Notes: a model not told the origin generated them from the letters alone. A DNA stretch of 17,049 nucleotides from an uncultured Eubacteriales bacterium (GCA_934444485.1 CAKSCN010000035.1:1-17049), one strand, 5' to 3'; positions 6,699-14,246 are shown, counted from the stretch's first letter. A program made the numbers and translations.

Positions 6699-6704
6699 TA
6701 TAAT
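6699..6704 (+). promoter_or_regulatory. Probable -10 box of the ispD-ispF operon
   Basis: A perfect TATAAT 31 nt before the ispD start. The -35 candidate TTACAA lies 19 nt upstream, a longer spacing than ideal. The orientation and distance fit the operon. Confidence 0.45.
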
Positions 6705-6735
6705 ACGTTTAACGACGATATTGGAGAAAATATAC

Positions 6736-7506
6736 ATGAACATATTCAAAAAAGCGGCGTACAAACTGAAAAAATATCCGAAAGGCGAGGTCACGGTGAT
6801 TATTGCCGCAGGCGGTACGGGAAGCAGAATGGGCGGCGTGCCGAAACCGCTTCTCAATCTGTGCGGAAAACCGGTTATAGAGTACAGCCTTGAAGCGTTT
6901 TCTGCCTGCGAATGTGTCGGACGTATATTTATAGCCGCCAAAGCGGACGACATACCGAGCTACGAGAGCATAATGAAAAGCGGACGCTTTCCGAAGCTTG
7001 CCGGAGTCGTCGAGGGCGGCGGAACAAGAAGCGAGTCGGTCGCAAATGCGTTTACGGCGGCAATGAGGGACGGAATGACCGACTTTGTGGCAGTTCACGA
7101 CGGCGCAAGACCGCTCATAACTCCCGATGAAATAGAGCGTGCCGCAAAGCTTGCCGCAGTTTACGGGAGCGGAGTGTGCGCCTCAAGGGTGCGTGACACC
7201 GTCAAGCGTGCGAACCGAGGCGGCAAGGTCACGGAGAACATCGACCGTGAGGGGCTGTGGCTCATCTCGACTCCGCAGATTTTCTCGACGGACCATTACC
7301 ATGCGGCATTGTCGGCGGCGGTCGCAAGCGCAAAGAAGAACGGCTCTTCGCCGATAGATTTCACTGACGACAGCACGATGTTCGGCGACGCAGGCTTCAC
7401 GGTGATGCTGTCCGAAGCAAGCGCAGACAACATAAAGATAACCTACCCCGATGACATAGCGGTTGCAGAGGGAATACTCGCCGCAAGAGAAAGAGGTAAA
7501 GCATGA
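6736..7506 (+). CDS. ispD: IspD, 2-C-methyl-D-erythritol 4-phosphate cytidylyltransferase
   Basis: A 256-residue cytoplasmic enzyme joining CTP and MEP to give CDP-methylerythritol in the non-mevalonate isoprenoid pathway. The CTP-binding loop IIAAGGTGSRMGGVPKPLL spans about 22-40 with K37. Other family segments are VAVHDGARPLI (118-128), RDTVKRA (153-159), STPQIF (178-183), TDDSTM (210-215) and NIKITYPDD (232-240). The usual PKQ reads PKP here. The first 18 residues (MNIFKKAAYKLKKYPKGE) are an extra basic stretch compared with typical IspD. The open frame continues upstream, but the ATG at 6736 has GGAG 9 nt before it and follows the TATAAT at 6699. The stop overlaps the ispF start by 4 nt. 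Confidence 0.95.
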   Translation: MNIFKKAAYKLKKYPKGEVTVIIAAGGTGSRMGGVPKPLLNLCGKPVIEYSLEAFSACECVGRIFIAAKADDIPSYESIMKSGRFPKLAGVVEGGGTRSESVANAFTAAMRDGMTDFVAVHDGARPLITPDEIERAAKLAAVYGSGVCASRVRDTVKRANRGGKVTENIDREGLWLISTPQIFSTDHYHAALSAAVASAKKNGSSPIDFTDDSTMFGDAGFTVMLSEASADNIKITYPDDIAVAEGILAARERGKA

Positions 7507-7994
7507 TGAATGTGAGCGATATACGCATAGGTCACGGCTACGACGTCCACAGGCTGACCGAGGGGCGGCGGCTTATTCTCGGCGGGGTCGATATTCCGCA
7601 CACAAAGGGACTCGACGGTCATTCCGACGCCGACGTACTCACCCACGCACTCTGCGACGCTATGCTCGGCGCACTCGCTCTCGGCGACATCGGACGTCAT
7701 TTCCCCGACAACGACGACAGCTACCTCGGAATATCGAGTCTGATTCTTCTCGAAAGAGTGGCGGAGTTTTGCCGCAAAAAGGGATACGTTCTTTCAAACT
7801 GCGACGTGACGGTTCTCGCACAGAAGCCGAAGCTTGCGCCGCACATTGACGAAATGCGTGAGAACATCGCACGTGCCGTCGGAGCCGATATCGACCGTGT
7901 CAGCGTCAAAGCCACCACGGAGGAGCGCCTCGGCTTTACGGGCAGGGAAGAGGGTATTGCCGCCCATGCCGTGGTGATTATGGCAAAGGAATAA
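7503..7994 (+). CDS. ispF: IspF, 2-C-methyl-D-erythritol 2,4-cyclodiphosphate synthase
   Basis: A 163-residue enzyme of standard length that cyclises CDP-methylerythritol 2-phosphate with release of CMP. The metal ligands are in GHGYDVHRL (D14, H16) and SDADVLTHAL (H48), and the C-terminal block KATTEERLGFTGREEGIAAH is intact. In the pathway IspE acts between IspD and IspF; ispE is not in this window. There are two adjacent ATG codons (7503 and 7506). The first gives an ATGA overlap with ispD and is preferred, but the second cannot be excluded. A terminator follows at 8001-8040. Confidence 0.97.
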   Translation: MMNVSDIRIGHGYDVHRLTEGRRLILGGVDIPHTKGLDGHSDADVLTHALCDAMLGALALGDIGRHFPDNDDSYLGISSLILLERVAEFCRKKGYVLSNCDVTVLAQKPKLAPHIDEMRENIARAVGADIDRVSVKATTEERLGFTGREEGIAAHAVVIMAKE

Positions 7995-8000
7995 TTACGT

Positions 8001-8040
8001 ATAAAAAACGCCGCCGAGGATTGGGTTTCTTCGGCGGTTT
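8001..8040. terminator. Bidirectional terminator between ispF and the pyrophosphatase-like gene
   Basis: CCGCCGA (8011-8017) pairs with TCGGCGG (8031-8037) around a 13-nt loop. On the minus strand the stem is followed, after CG, by six T residues. On the plus strand only a short TTT follows. It lies between convergent genes and probably serves both, better for the minus strand. Confidence 0.7.
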
Positions 8041-8043
8041 GGA

Positions 8044-8388
8044 CTATTCGGTGATTATTATCGATTCAAAGTATCTTTCGCAGAACGCTGTCATTTCTTT
8101 TATCTCGTCCGGCGTAAAGGTAACTCCGCTCGGTGCGACGACAAGCTTATCCTCAATGTCATCGAGACGGTGAATAATTGCAATGACTTTCCCCGTAAAA
8201 TGTTTTTTGGGTTCACAAACTCCGAGAATGTAAGCGTCTGTTCCTTCACCGTCAGGGGAGAGCGTTCCCTCAATGTAACCGTAATTGACAGTGTAGATTG
8301 TGTCATGGTGTTTCGGATGGCGGCTGCCGACGGGACGGTCAACCGTTACACGGACAGTGTCTCCTATTGAGGGAAATGCGTTTCTCAC
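8044..8388 (-). CDS. Small inorganic-pyrophosphatase-like protein
   Basis: A 114-residue protein, much shorter than the usual 170 or more residues of soluble family I pyrophosphatase. It shares that family's core: TVDRPVGSRHPKH, IYTVNYGYIEGTL, DAYILGV and VIAIIHRLDDIEDKLVV. The metal-binding signature, normally D-x-D-P-x-D, reads D-G-E-G-T-D here, so activity is uncertain. The start is taken as GTG at 8388, giving a GTGA overlap with the upstream gene and an AAGG 4 nt before it; a longer GTG start at 8412 would overlap that gene by 28 nt. Cotranslation with the YbaK-like gene suggests related roles, but I do not know the substrate. Confidence 0.75.
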   Translation of the reverse strand: MRNAFPSIGDTVRVTVDRPVGSRHPKHHDTIYTVNYGYIEGTLSPDGEGTDAYILGVCEPKKHFTGKVIAIIHRLDDIEDKLVVAPSGVTFTPDEIKEMTAFCERYFESIIITE

Positions 8389-8852
8389 TTCGCCTTGCAG
8401 ACATCTACCCACGCCGCAAAGCCGGAGTACTTTTCAAGCTCGGGGATAGTCAGCTCAATTGCGCTGTTTGCGCTTCCGCACGCCGGGAACACTGTCTCGA
8501 AACGCTTGAGCGATTCGTCGAGATAGACCTCAACCCCGTCGTTTACGGCAAAAGGACACACACCGCCCACGCCGTAACCTATAGTCGGTTCGACCTCGTC
8601 AAAGGTCAGCATCTTTGCCTTGACCCCAAAGCGTGCCTTGTACTTTGCGTTGTCAACCTTGACGTCGCCTGCGGTAACGACAAGTATCGGCTTGTCGCCC
8701 ACGAAAAACGACAGCGACTTTGCTATTCTGCACGGTTCGCAGCCGAGAGCCGCCGCCGCAAGCTCGACAGTCGCACTCGACACATCGAATTCCCTCACAC
8801 GGTCCGCAATGCCGCACTTTGCGAAATATTCTTTTACTTTTTCTATTGCCAT
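8385..8852 (-). CDS. YbaK/EbsC-family protein, probable aminoacyl-tRNA deacylase
   Basis: A 155-residue protein of the YbaK/ProX editing superfamily, whose members hydrolyse mischarged tRNAs such as Cys-tRNA(Pro) or Ala-tRNA(Pro). The conserved lysine is K45 in CRIAKSLSF. The VTAGDVKVDNAKY segment and the glycine-rich YGVGGVCPFAV are also typical. Which misacylated tRNA it edits cannot be told. The ATG at 8867 sits on the Shine-Dalgarno itself; the ATG at 8852 has GGAGG 8 nt upstream and is chosen. It is first in a two-gene unit with the pyrophosphatase-like gene and has a leader of about 145 nt if the promoter at 9005-9032 is right. Confidence 0.85.
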   Translation of the reverse strand: MAIEKVKEYFAKCGIADRVREFDVSSATVELAAAALGCEPCRIAKSLSFFVGDKPILVVTAGDVKVDNAKYKARFGVKAKMLTFDEVEPTIGYGVGGVCPFAVNDGVEVYLDESLKRFETVFPACGSANSAIELTIPELEKYSGFAAWVDVCKAK

Positions 8853-8998
8853 GATGATTACCTCCATGTTTTTCTGTGTTTACTTTTATCACATAATCAT
8901 GACTCTGCGGTGTATAACTTTCACGATATCTGTAAACTTGCGCCGAAAAAGTGCCGCAGTATGGGAAATTTCGCATATTCACAAGAAAATTTACATAT
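8853..8998 (-). promoter_or_regulatory. Untranslated leader of the YbaK-like gene, possible structure
   Basis: About 145 nt between the proposed start site and the ATG. CTGCGG at 8905-8910 and CCGCAG at 8954-8959 (plus-strand coordinates) are exact inverted repeats enclosing 43 nt. I recognise no riboswitch or T-box consensus. The 271 bases between the two start codons hold no gene. Confidence 0.3.
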
Positions 8999-9004
8999 AC
9001 GGCG

Positions 9005-9032
9005 ATTATATTGTAAAACTTTGCTCTTGCAA
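9005..9032 (-). promoter_or_regulatory. Promoter of the YbaK-like gene
   Basis: Read on the minus strand: TTGCAA (9032-9027), 16-nt spacer, TATAAT (9010-9005). The -35 box is self-complementary and is the same six bases used by the guaA promoter. Confidence 0.55.
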
Positions 9033-9055
9033 TTTTCCGCAATTTCTGATAAAAT
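9027..9055 (+). promoter_or_regulatory. Promoter of guaA
   Basis: TTGCAA (9027-9032), 17-nt spacer, TAAAAT (9050-9055): a good sigma-A-type match. The start codon lies 68 nt after the -10 box. No purine riboswitch consensus is visible in the leader. Confidence 0.72.
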
Positions 9056-9123
9056 ACTACAATCCATATAATATACGAAAAACGACACGATGAATGATTG
9101 AATTGAAAGGAAGATACAGCGGT

Positions 9124-11007
9124 ATGACAGAAAGATGTGCGATACTCGACTGCGGCGGACAGTATACCAAGGTCATTGACCGAAAAGTGCGCGAGCTTGG
9201 TGTAAAAAGCGAAATATTCCCCATAGGCGTCGCTCCGGAAAAGCTTGAGGGCTTCGGCGGAATGATTCTCTCGGGAGGACCTGCGAGCGTTTGGGAAAAG
9301 GGTGCGCCGGAGTATGATCCGAAGATATTCGACCTCGGCATTCCCACCCTCGGCATTTGCTACGGTATGCAGCTTATTAACGAAAACTTCGGCGGCAAGG
9401 TTGTGCCGAATTATAAGACCGAGTACGGTCAGCTTGAGATAAATATCGACACATCATGTCCGCTGTTTGAGGGACTTTCTCCGAGGGAAAAGGTTCTCAT
9501 GAGCCACGGCGACGCAGTCGAAAAGTTTGCCGACGGCTTCATTGAGGTCGCAGACACCGAGGGCGTTACCGCAGGCATATACAACGCCGAAAAGAAGATT
9601 GTCGCCGTTCAGTTCCACCCCGAGGTTGACCCGACGGTACATGGTCTCAAGATGCTCGAAAATTTCCTCCGAGGCATATGCGGCTTCAAGCAGAAGTACG
9701 CTCTCGAGGACAGAATAGAGACGTCGGTTAAGATGATAAGAGAAAAGGTCGGCGACGGCAAGGTAATCGTTCTTGTGAGCGGCGGCGTTGACTCCGCTGT
9801 TACGGCGGCTCTCCTTGTCAAGGCTCTCGGCTCGGACAAGGTTTACGGCATACATATCGACCACGGCATGATGAGAAAGAACGAGTCGGATCTCATATGT
9901 CAGAATCTTGCCGACCTCGGACTCACGCAGATGAGAAGAATAAACGCCGAGGATGAGTTTTTCAACACGCCTCTCGTTATCGACGGCGAGAAGTATGAGC
10001 CTCTCTCAAAGACCTGCGAGCCTGAGAAGAAGAGAGCGATAATCGGACATATGTTTTTCGTTGTGACCGAGGAGGCGGCAAAGAGCCTCAACCTCGATTT
10101 TGATACGGCGTTTTTGGGTCAGGGTACGCTTCGTCCCGACCTTATAGAAAGCGGAAACCCCGATGTCAGCGGCTATGCGCACAAGATAAAGACCCATCAC
10201 AACGACGTCGGAGTAATCCGTGCGCTTCGTGACAAGGGTCACGTTATAGAGACCAACTGGGACTGGCACAAGGACGAGGTAAGACAGGTTGCGAGAATGC
10301 TCGGACTTGACGAAGCGATAGCCTCCCGCCAGCCTTTCCCGGGACCGGGACTCGGAGTGAGAATCCTCTGCACCGACAAGAGCGGACGTGCGTTTGACGC
10401 CGAGGACAACGAGAAGAATAAGAAGCTCGGTGCGCTTGTGGAGTCGCTTGCAAAGGATAAGACGAGCGACCTTGCGCCGATACAGAGCGTTGGCGTGCAG
10501 GGCGACCACCGTTCGTACAAGAACATGGCGGTTCTCTACTCAAAGAAGAATCCGCTTGACACAGACATCGGCGCCCTTTACGACCTTGCGAAGAAAATAC
10601 CGAACGAGCTTAACTACATAAACCGTGTGACCTACTGCCTCAATGCGACCTCGGACGAGGTAAAGCCGCTTGAGTGTACGCCGACGCACATAGTCCATGA
10701 GACGGCGGAGCTTCTCCGTGAGCTTGACGACATAACAACACGCAACCTCATGAACAAGAACATTGCGCAGTGCTTTGCGGTGCTTGTGCCGATAACGGCG
10801 CACGAGGGAAAGAAGTACTCGGTGGCGATGAGAGCCGTCTGCACGAGCGACTTCATGACCGCACAGTCGGCAGTCCCCGGCGTTGACTTCCCGCTCTCCG
10901 CTCTCGAGAACGCAAAGAACGAAATCACCGAACGCTTCGGCGACACAATCTCCCTCGTTCTCTACGACGTTACCGGTAAACCGCCGGCTACTGTCGAGTG
11001 GGAATAA
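9124..11007 (+). CDS. guaA: GuaA, glutamine-hydrolysing GMP synthase, long form
   Basis: Converts XMP to GMP using glutamine and ATP. The glutaminase domain has C79 in GICYGMQ and H165/E167 in FHPEVDP. The ATP pyrophosphatase domain has the P-loop SGGVDS (219-224), LGQGTLRPDLIES (331-343) and QPFPGPGLGVRI (403-414). The C-terminus KPPATVEWE is the family end. At 627 residues it is about 100 longer than typical bacterial GuaA. The extra part lies in the C-terminal region: SVGVQGDHRSY (455-465) is followed by about 100 residues before ITAHEGKKYSVAMRAV and TSDFMTA. This resembles the two-part dimerisation region of eukaryotic GMP synthase. An in-frame ATG at 9094 lacks a ribosome binding site; 9124 follows AAAGGA with a longish 12-nt spacing. 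It is a single-gene unit. Confidence 0.95.
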   Translation: MTERCAILDCGGQYTKVIDRKVRELGVKSEIFPIGVAPEKLEGFGGMILSGGPASVWEKGAPEYDPKIFDLGIPTLGICYGMQLINENFGGKVVPNYKTEYGQLEINIDTSCPLFEGLSPREKVLMSHGDAVEKFADGFIEVADTEGVTAGIYNAEKKIVAVQFHPEVDPTVHGLKMLENFLRGICGFKQKYALEDRIETSVKMIREKVGDGKVIVLVSGGVDSAVTAALLVKALGSDKVYGIHIDHGMMRKNESDLICQNLADLGLTQMRRINAEDEFFNTPLVIDGEKYEPLSKTCEPEKKRAIIGHMFFVVTEEAAKSLNLDFDTAFLGQGTLRPDLIESGNPDVSGYAHKIKTHHNDVGVIRALRDKGHVIETNWDWHKDEVRQVARMLGLDEAIASRQPFPGPGLGVRILCTDKSGRAFDAEDNEKNKKLGALVESLAKDKTSDLAPIQSVGVQGDHRSYKNMAVLYSKKNPLDTDIGALYDLAKKIPNELNYINRVTYCLNATSDEVKPLECTPTHIVHETAELLRELDDITTRNLMNKNIAQCFAVLVPITAHEGKKYSVAMRAVCTSDFMTAQSAVPGVDFPLSALENAKNEITERFGDTISLVLYDVTGKPPATVEWE

Positions 11008-11015
11008 ACAGAAAA

Positions 11016-11060
11016 ATCCCCGGAATTCCGCATAAACAGTGGATTTCGGGGAATCTTTTT
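11016..11060. terminator. Terminator after guaA, probably bidirectional
   Basis: CCCCG (11018-11022) and CCGC pair with GTGG and CGGGG (11047-11051) in a long imperfect stem, followed by CTTTTT (11055-11060). On the minus strand a run of five T follows the same stem, so it can also serve the convergent hydrolase gene. Confidence 0.72.
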
Positions 11061-11092
11061 ACCTTTTGTTTTGTTTTTTCTTCTTACGGGCG

Positions 11093-11692
11093 TTACCTGC
11101 TTTCTTTTACCCACCCCTCAAGAAACCTCATTTGCTCCTCGGTATGGAACCAATGCTCGCCGCCGGGCATGACGGTAAGCGGAGCACCGATCTTTTCCGC
11201 AAACGCAGATATTGTCTCAAGCGAGGTCAGGTTGTCGTGTTCGCCGTACAGAATGTGCGTCGGAACATTCCACTTTATCGGATGCTCACGCACATAGCAG
11301 AGATAACGCCAAGACAGCGTTTCGCCGAAAGAGGTCGCTATTTCCGACTTTTCCTCAAGCTCACGCTCGTTGACGTTTGCCCAAGTCATCATGTCGCCGA
11401 TGAGCTTTTCCATATCAACCACGGGCGAAATAAAGAGGGCTTTGTCAACCGTTTTTTCGCCGAGGGCGGACATCGAAAAGAATGCGCCTATGCTGTTCGC
11501 AATAAGCGTCAGCGAATCACAGCGGCTTCGCAGCTCGTCAAAAAAGTGCGGAAACTCCTCCTTTGCCTCCCACGGCGTCCCGGAACGGTAATCAAAACCT
11601 ATGACCTCGCTTGCCGGGAAAAGACTCTTGTAATGCTCGGCTTCCTCTGCCGAACCGCCCTTTCCGTGAACGTATATAACAGTATTTTTCAT
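11093..11692 (-). CDS. Alpha/beta hydrolase, function unknown
   Basis: A 199-residue predicted cytoplasmic protein with no signal peptide or membrane segment. It begins MKNTVIYVHGKGGS, where the HGKGG looks like the oxyanion loop of alpha/beta hydrolases. The nucleophile elbow is ANSIGAF with S67, in place of the usual G-x-S-x-G first glycine. D153 in YGEHDNLTS and H180 in GGEHWFH complete a likely triad. The substrate is unknown; it could be an esterase or a thioesterase. The open frame extends 19 residues upstream, but the ATG at 11692 follows GAAGGAG with about 8 nt spacing. It stands alone, with its own strong promoter and a terminator on the far side. Confidence 0.8.
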   Translation of the reverse strand: MKNTVIYVHGKGGSAEEAEHYKSLFPASEVIGFDYRSGTPWEAKEEFPHFFDELRSRCDSLTLIANSIGAFFSMSALGEKTVDKALFISPVVDMEKLIGDMMTWANVNERELEEKSEIATSFGETLSWRYLCYVREHPIKWNVPTHILYGEHDNLTSLETISAFAEKIGAPLTVMPGGEHWFHTEEQMRFLEGWVKESR

Positions 11693-11778
11693 GTAAATCA
11701 CTCCTTCGTATAAAGACAATGTCAAATACAATATGCAATACATTGCCACATTGCCGCCGACTGCTGCGGCACGAATTC

Positions 11779-11807
11779 AGTATAACAGTCGGGTGCGCCG
11801 TTGTCAA
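11779..11807 (-). promoter_or_regulatory. Strong promoter of the alpha/beta hydrolase gene
   Basis: Minus strand: TTGACA (11807-11802), 17-nt spacer, TATACT (11784-11779), with an extended -10 TG one base before it. This is nearly consensus for sigma-A. The predicted leader is about 80 nt. Confidence 0.75.
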
Positions 11808-11820
11808 TGTCCGAAGAAGA

Positions 11821-11862
11821 AAAGTTACAAAAGGCGGCATGACCGTTAAGATCACACCGCCG
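11821..11862 (-). terminator. Terminator after phoR, end of the pst-pho operon
   Basis: On the minus strand, GGCGGTGTGATC (11862-11851) pairs with GGTCATGCCGCC (11845-11834), a 12-bp stem with three G-U pairs and a 5-nt loop, followed by TTTTGTAACTTTT. It separates phoR from the hydrolase promoter. Confidence 0.75.
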
Positions 11863-11898
11863 GGGGGAGGAAAGAAATTAAGCTTGCAATTGTGTCCG

Positions 11899-13569
11899 TC
11901 AGCCTTTGACGGCAGGGAACTTTACCGTTATCTCCGTGCCTTTGCCGACCTCGCTCCTGAGGTCAACCGAAGCACCGAAGCAAGCGGCGGCGTGCTTGAC
12001 TATTGAGAGTCCGAGACCCGTGCCGCCGACTGCCTTTGAATGGCTCTTGTCAACACGGTAGAATCTCTCGAATACTCTGTCCGTGTGCTCCGGAGGAATG
12101 CCGATACCCGTGTCCGAAACGGTAAGCACCGTGCCGCCGTCCGTTTTTTTGACCGCAACCGTTACCTTGCCGCCCTCAATGTTGTACTTTATCGCATTGT
12201 CCGTGAGGTTGTAAACTATCTCCTGCGCAAGCCTCGGGACACCTTTCAATACAGCATCGCCGTCAATATCAAGGGAAATTGTGACCTTCTTCTCTTCAGC
12301 CTTGCCACACAGCTCCGAAACGGTTTCGGCGGCTATTTCACCGAGATCCACCGTCTCGTCCGGGAGACTTACACCCTCGTCAAGCTGAGACAGACGTATG
12401 ATGTCCTCGACAAGCGAGAGAAGCCTCGACGCCTCCGTGTGAATGTGACCGACAAACCGAGGCATATCCTCAGGCTTTACAAGACCGTTTTCGATGAGGT
12501 CGGCACTTCCGATGATAGACGTAAGCGGCGTTTTCAGCTCGTGCGATACGTTTGCCGTAAACTCACGGCGAATGCGCTCCGCTTGTGCTTTTTCCGTAAC
12601 GTCGAATGTGAGAAGCACTGCACCGACAACCGCACCGTCCGACTCTATGCGGCTGATGCTTGCACGGTATTCACGGTTTCCGTAGGTAAGACTTGCCTCG
12701 GCGCTTCCGCTTGCACCGTTTATTGCCGAAGAGAACGCCTTGTCAAGCTCGCTGTTTCGCTCGACCGTGAGAAAATCTCTTCCGACAGCACTTTCGTCAG
12801 CGGAGAAAAGCTCACGTGCCGCACGGTTGATGCTGAGTATCACGCCCTTGTTGTCGAGAAGAACAAGTCCCTCGCTCATGCTCTCGGTTATCTGCACGAA
12901 TTCATCTTTTTTGCGCTGAAGCTCCGCAAGCTGAGAGTCAATCTTGTTCTGCTGACGTGAAATGCGTGTGAGTAGCGGAGCAATTTCGTCGTAGGTGTCG
13001 TTTTCGAGAGGATTTTCGAGGTCAAGCCCGTTAAGCGGCTCAACGATTTTCGACGAAATGCGCTTTGCAAGGAAAAACGACAGTATAAGCACAATTGCCG
13101 CAACAATGAATATCGGCTGAAGCATACCTATAATGAGCGTTCCCATCGTCACGCCTCTGACAGAGATACGAAGCACCGTTCCGTCCGAAAGCCGCCTTGC
13201 GCAGTACATGGTTTTCTCGAGCATTGTCGCAGAGTAGCGTGTGCTTTTACCCTCGCCGGAGACAAGTGCGTCGTGTATTTCCTTGCGCTCGGCGTGGTTT
13301 TCGAGCGCCTGTCCGTCCGCCTGAGTGTCGTAAAGCACGCTTCCGTCCTTTGATACCCACGTCAGTCTGAAATCGCCCTTCGGCAGTGCCTCGAGGTATT
13401 CGTATCCGTCCTTTTCAACACCTGCCGCCGCAAGTGTAAGCTCTCCGTTCAATTGCCGTTCTCTGACGCCGCCGAAGTAGTCGTACATACATCCCATTAT
13501 GATGATTATGCTTGCAATAAGAGCGATTACCGACGCCGCCATTATCGACAGAAATATTTTCCTTGTCAT
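11899..13569 (-). CDS. phoR: PhoR-type membrane sensor histidine kinase
   Basis: A 556-residue kinase of the phosphate two-component system. Two membrane segments (about 4-26 and 146-168) flank an extracytoplasmic sensor region of about 120 residues. A PAS domain follows (about 222-330, starting FVQITESMSEGLVLLD). The dimerisation domain has phospho-acceptor H343 in NVSHELKTPLTS. The ATPase part has the N box NLTDNAIKYN (454-463), DTGIGIP (486-492), FERFYRV (500-506) and GGTGLGLS (515-522). The start overlaps the response regulator stop by 4 nt (ATGA). Linkage to pst and phoU makes a phosphate role likely; the sequence alone only shows a PhoR/VicK-like architecture. Confidence 0.9.
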   Translation of the reverse strand: MTRKIFLSIMAASVIALIASIIIIMGCMYDYFGGVRERQLNGELTLAAAGVEKDGYEYLEALPKGDFRLTWVSKDGSVLYDTQADGQALENHAERKEIHDALVSGEGKSTRYSATMLEKTMYCARRLSDGTVLRISVRGVTMGTLIIGMLQPIFIVAAIVLILSFFLAKRISSKIVEPLNGLDLENPLENDTYDEIAPLLTRISRQQNKIDSQLAELQRKKDEFVQITESMSEGLVLLDNKGVILSINRAARELFSADESAVGRDFLTVERNSELDKAFSSAINGASGSAEASLTYGNREYRASISRIESDGAVVGAVLLTFDVTEKAQAERIRREFTANVSHELKTPLTSIIGSADLIENGLVKPEDMPRFVGHIHTEASRLLSLVEDIIRLSQLDEGVSLPDETVDLGEIAAETVSELCGKAEEKKVTISLDIDGDAVLKGVPRLAQEIVYNLTDNAIKYNIEGGKVTVAVKKTDGGTVLTVSDTGIGIPPEHTDRVFERFYRVDKSHSKAVGGTGLGLSIVKHAAACFGASVDLRSEVGKGTEITVKFPAVKG

Positions 13570-14246
13570 TTGTCCGCCTCCAAACGGTATCCGACATTGC
13601 GTATCGTCTCGATATATTTTCCGTATTCTCCCAGCTTTGAACGGAGAGTTCGTATGTGCATATCAAGAGTCCTCGTCTCTCCGATAAAGCTTTCTCCCCA
13701 GACCTCGGCGAAAAGCTTTTCACGTGAAAACGCCGTGCCGGGGTGCGACAGAAACAGCCGCAGAAGTTCAAATTCCTTGTACGTGAGCTGAATGCGGTTT
13801 TCTCCGATGCTTACGGTGTGCTCGTCAAGGTTCAGGGTAAGCTCGTGAAGAGAGAGCGTGTTCGGGGTCGCTGTCTCTTTGCCCTTGTACCGGCGCAGAA
13901 CCGCTCTTACACGTGAGATAAGCTCCATTACACCGAACGGCTTTACAATGTAGTCGTCCGCTCCGAGGTCGAGACCGTGAACCTTGTCGTACTCCGTACC
14001 CTTGGCGGTTGCCATGATAATCGGAAGCTCCGACAACGACGAAGTTGCCCGGATTCGTCTTAACAGCTCAACGCCGTCGATGCCGGGCAGCATAATATCA
14101 AGGACAACAAGCTCCGGTTTTTCCTTCTGCAAAGCGTCCCAGAAGGAGGTGCCGTCCTCAAAGCCTCTCGCCTTGAAGCCCTGAGATTCGAGAGCATATA
14201 TCTCTATGTCACGGATAGCCGCATCGTCCTCAACGCACCAAATCAT
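13566..14246 (-). CDS. phoB: PhoB/PhoP-type response regulator
   Basis: A 226-residue OmpR-family regulator. The receiver domain has acidic residues E6-D7-D8, phospho-acceptor D50 in VVLDIMLPG, T80 and K102 in DDYIVKPFG. The C-terminal winged helix (about 130-226) has LTYKEFELLRLF and the recognition helix region TLDMHIRTLRSKLG, ending RNVGYRLE. It would bind Pho boxes in front of phosphate-starvation genes, including, by inference, the pst promoter upstream of this window. GGAGG lies 7 nt before the ATG. It overlaps phoU upstream and phoR downstream by 4 nt each. Confidence 0.92.
   Translation of the reverse strand: MIWCVEDDAAIRDIEIYALESQGFKARGFEDGTSFWDALQKEKPELVVLDIMLPGIDGVELLRRIRATSSLSELPIIMATAKGTEYDKVHGLDLGADDYIVKPFGVMELISRVRAVLRRYKGKETATPNTLSLHELTLNLDEHTVSIGENRIQLTYKEFELLRLFLSHPGTAFSREKLFAEVWGESFIGETRTLDMHIRTLRSKLGEYGKYIETIRNVGYRLEADK

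Noticed and set aside
8389..8412. Longer GTG start for the pyrophosphatase-like gene at 8412
   Set aside because: It would overlap the upstream gene by 28 nt, and the added residues match nothing in the family; the GTGA junction at 8388 is typical of coupling.
9056..9123. Purine riboswitch before guaA
   Set aside because: The leader is only about 60 nt and lacks the conserved purine aptamer core and a terminator stem.
12040..12960. Plus-strand open frame of 306 residues opposite phoR
   Set aside because: Antisense to the kinase H, N and G boxes; basic, low-information translation.
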